A stretch of 8,618 bases of DNA, taken from Eubacterium sp. AM49-13BH (lineage in GTDB: Bacteria; Bacillota; Clostridia; Lachnospirales; Lachnospiraceae). The translations under genes were made by a program, and so were the position numbers. The stretch is from NCBI RefSeq assembly GCF_003464165.1, contig NZ_QSEK01000050.1, forward strand, positions 1-8,618, read 5' to 3'. Below the pieces are notes generated by a model that worked only from the letters and a program-made list of their open reading frames with translations, had not been told where the DNA came from and searched no databases. Numbering within the stretch: position 1 is the stretch's first letter; each line of letters opens with the position of its first letter. This document shows, piece by piece, positions 7,538 through 8,618 of this stretch.

Positions 7538-7570
7538 GCATAATATAGCACTATCCAAATATTCAGTTGT

Positions 7571-7852
7571 TTATTGCTTTTTTCGTTTCCCATATCTGCC
7601 TACCGGCACAGGATCAAAGCCATAAGCGTTCTTATTAAATGGATTGCACCTTAATATTCTTTTAAGTGCCAACCATCCACCTAAGAAAACTCCATACATT
7701 TCAATAGCTTCAATCGCATATTGCGAACATGTTGGAATAAAGCTGCAGTATTTTCCTCCTTTGTAAGGAGATATTGCGAGCTGATATAATCTTATCATCT
7801 TAAGAACTATGAACTTACCCGCATTCTTTAACTTAATCTTTATATCCTTCAT
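7571..7852 (-). CDS. yidD: Membrane protein insertion efficiency factor YidD
   Basis: YidD is a small, membrane-associated helper thought to act near YidC during insertion of inner-membrane proteins. The 93 residues carry the family signature almost unchanged: an amphipathic N-terminal helix ending in RLYQLAISPYKGG (21-33), the CSFIPTCSQYA core (36-46) with Cys36 and Cys42, GGWLALKRILRCNPF (58-72) with Cys69, and GFDPVPVG (78-85). The C-terminus is short and basic. The gene begins 13 bases after the rnpA stop with the modest ribosome binding site AGGCGG, and ends 45 bases before the yidC start. That position in the rpmH-rnpA-yidD-yidC order supports the assignment. Confidence 0.96.
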   Translation of the reverse strand: MKDIKIKLKNAGKFIVLKMIRLYQLAISPYKGGKYCSFIPTCSQYAIEAIEMYGVFLGGWLALKRILRCNPFNKNAYGFDPVPVGRYGKRKKQ

Positions 7853-7865
7853 ATTAACCGCCTGT

Positions 7866-8213
7866 TTAATCCTGCTTATAAAGCTTATGAAGTTTCAATA
7901 AATGAATCATTGATTCCTTAGTTTCGAAAAAACCCTTATCTTTCAAACCGGCCCTGGCTACGACAACATAATCATATCCATCGGGTATACATTCTGTACT
8001 AAGGCGGAATGCCTCTCGTATCAGTCTTGCCAGTCTGTGTCGGACAATACTATTCCCGACCTTCTTACTCACAGATACACCTAATCTTTTAGTATCCGTT
8101 CCATTCTCAGAAATATACATTATAAGATTCTTGTTAGCAAAAGACTTCTTATTATTGTACACCTTTTTAAATTCCTGATTACTTCTTAATGTTTCAAAAT
8201 CCCTATATTTCAT
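7866..8213 (-). CDS. rnpA: Ribonuclease P protein component RnpA
   Basis: RnpA is the protein cofactor of RNase P, which together with the catalytic RNA removes 5' leaders from tRNA precursors. From the ATG at 8213 it has 115 residues. It contains the family core [28 protein letters not shown] (split here as [11 protein letters not shown], 43-53, and [17 protein letters not shown], 54-70), where the RNR motif appears as R58-H59-R60. The aromatic-rich start ([19 protein letters not shown]) is also typical. GGTGA lies just ahead of this ATG; an ATG four codons upstream (8225, 119 residues) has only a weak site and is the alternative start. A strong terminator separates the gene from rpmH, so its level probably depends on readthrough from the rpmH promoter. 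Confidence 0.94.
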   Translation of the reverse strand: MKYRDFETLRSNQEFKKVYNNKKSFANKNLIMYISENGTDTKRLGVSVSKKVGNSIVRHRLARLIREAFRLSTECIPDGYDYVVVARAGLKDKGFFETKESMIHLLKLHKLYKQD

Positions 8214-8271
8214 ATCATTCACCATTCTTATTAATTAAAATGTTACTTAAATTCAATATTAATATAATCTG

Positions 8272-8300
8272 AAAAAAGCAGATGAGAAACTCCCATCTGC
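8272..8300 (-). terminator. Intrinsic terminator between rpmH and rnpA
   Basis: On the minus strand a 10-pair stem (arms 8291-8300 and 8278-8287, with a single wobble or mismatch at 8284/8294 depending on alignment) carries a 3-base loop. It is followed directly by six T residues (8277-8272). It starts 23 bases after the rpmH stop. It probably keeps most transcripts short so that L34 is made in excess over the RNase P protein. In the remaining gap down to rnpA (8226-8271) no good promoter was seen. Confidence 0.85.
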
Positions 8301-8323
8301 CAACAAAATCAAGAAAATATTAA

Positions 8324-8458
8324 TTAAGCTGAAAGTTTCTTTCTACCCTTAGCTCTTCTTGCTGATAAAACTTTTCTTCCACCTGCAGTACTCATTCTTG
8401 ATCTGAATCCATGAACCTTAGATCTCTGTCTGTTCTTTGGCTGAAATGTCATCTTCAT
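8324..8458 (-). CDS. rpmH: Large-subunit ribosomal protein L34 (bL34)
   Basis: The 44 codons translate to a protein beginning [18 protein letters not shown] and ending [11 protein letters not shown], a near-consensus bacterial L34 of exactly the usual length. It is a very basic protein that binds 23S rRNA in the 50S subunit. The ribosome binding site AAGGAGGTG (8467-8475) is almost a full anti-16S match, 8 bases before the ATG, as expected for a highly expressed gene. The gene is short and is the first of the minus-strand cluster, with a consensus promoter upstream and an intrinsic terminator downstream. In most bacteria dnaA and the replication origin lie immediately beyond it, which here would be past the right edge of the window. 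Confidence 0.98.
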   Translation of the reverse strand: MKMTFQPKNRQRSKVHGFRSRMSTAGGRKVLSARRAKGRKKLSA

Positions 8459-8477
8459 AGTCTATGCACCTCCTTCA

Positions 8478-8502
8478 TTACCATTGTAGTTTATTATGGT
8501 AA
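8478..8502 (-). promoter_or_regulatory. Leader hairpin immediately upstream of the rpmH ribosome binding site
   Basis: A perfect 7-base inverted repeat (TTACCAT and ATGGTAA, arms 8478-8484 and 8496-8502) encloses an 11-base loop in the rpmH leader. It ends 2 bases before the ribosome binding site. It could be a translational control element or chance; nothing is known here about a ligand. Confidence 0.35.
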
Positions 8503-8540
8503 GAATATTTTCATATAAAAAATTTCAAAACACAGAACTG

Positions 8541-8569
8541 ATTATATTGTGTAAACATTATAAAGTCAA
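8541..8569 (-). promoter_or_regulatory. Consensus sigma-A promoter of the rpmH cluster
   Basis: On the minus strand TTGACT (8569-8564) and a perfect TATAAT (8546-8541) are 17 bases apart. Transcription would begin near 8534, giving a leader of about 75 bases for rpmH. The quality of match fits a highly expressed ribosomal protein gene. Confidence 0.88.
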
Positions 8570-8580
8570 GAAAAACTTGA
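8566..8580. repeat. Short inverted repeat overlapping the rpmH -35 box
   Basis: TCAAG and CTTGA flank five A residues, a perfect 5-base inverted repeat whose left arm overlaps the -35 element. It could be an operator, but so short a repeat is often chance. The remaining bases to the window edge (8581-8618) are AT-rich with no gene visible. Confidence 0.25.
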
Positions 8581-8618
8581 TATTTACTGCATATATTTTT
8601 AAGTATACCAATTATATA

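Noticed and set aside
8224..8255. Possible rnpA promoter TTGAAT with 17-base spacing to TAATAA
   Set aside because: The -10 match is poor, and transcription would begin at or after the ribosome binding site, leaving no usable leader.

Overview
The window is a housekeeping, origin-proximal chromosome segment from an AT-rich Gram-positive bacterium, most likely a member of the Clostridia (Lachnospiraceae-like). The evidence is the gene order rpmH-rnpA-yidD-yidC-jag-mnmE-mnmG-rsmG, which in Firmicutes lies next to dnaA/oriC, together with strong Shine-Dalgarno sites, TTG start usage, short intergenic gaps and a YidC without a lipoprotein signal. The family-level placement is inference from overall protein style, not from a search.

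Right to left on the minus strand, a consensus sigma-A type promoter (8541-8569) drives rpmH (ribosomal protein L34). A strong intrinsic terminator follows, then rnpA (RNase P protein), yidD and yidC (membrane protein insertion), and jag/khpB (RNA-binding KH-R3H protein). A second intrinsic terminator sits between jag and mnmE. Then come mnmE and mnmG (the two subunits of the tRNA wobble-uridine modification enzyme) and rsmG (16S rRNA G527 methyltransferase). The genes co-operate in translation: ribosome protein, tRNA 5' maturation, tRNA and rRNA modification, and membrane insertion of nascent proteins. The two internal terminators probably set decreasing expression steps along the cluster, because no convincing promoter was seen directly downstream of either.

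On the left, a single plus-strand gene (170-1111) with its own good promoter encodes a membrane-anchored alpha/beta-hydrolase-fold protein whose catalytic residues look degenerate. It converges on rsmG, and a long, nearly perfect inverted repeat (1161-1235) between the two genes can serve as a bidirectional terminator.

The most notable anomalies are two broken core genes. mnmG and yidC each show a minus-one frame disruption consistent with a single missing base. Two such lesions in conserved genes of one cluster suggest sequence error first and real gene decay second. Other observations are three DnaA-box-like nonamers at exact 21-base spacing inside mnmE, a perfect DnaA-box match within the convergent terminator, and a hairpin just upstream of the rpmH ribosome binding site. 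No mobile element, CRISPR array, tRNA/rRNA gene or clearly new multi-gene system is visible.
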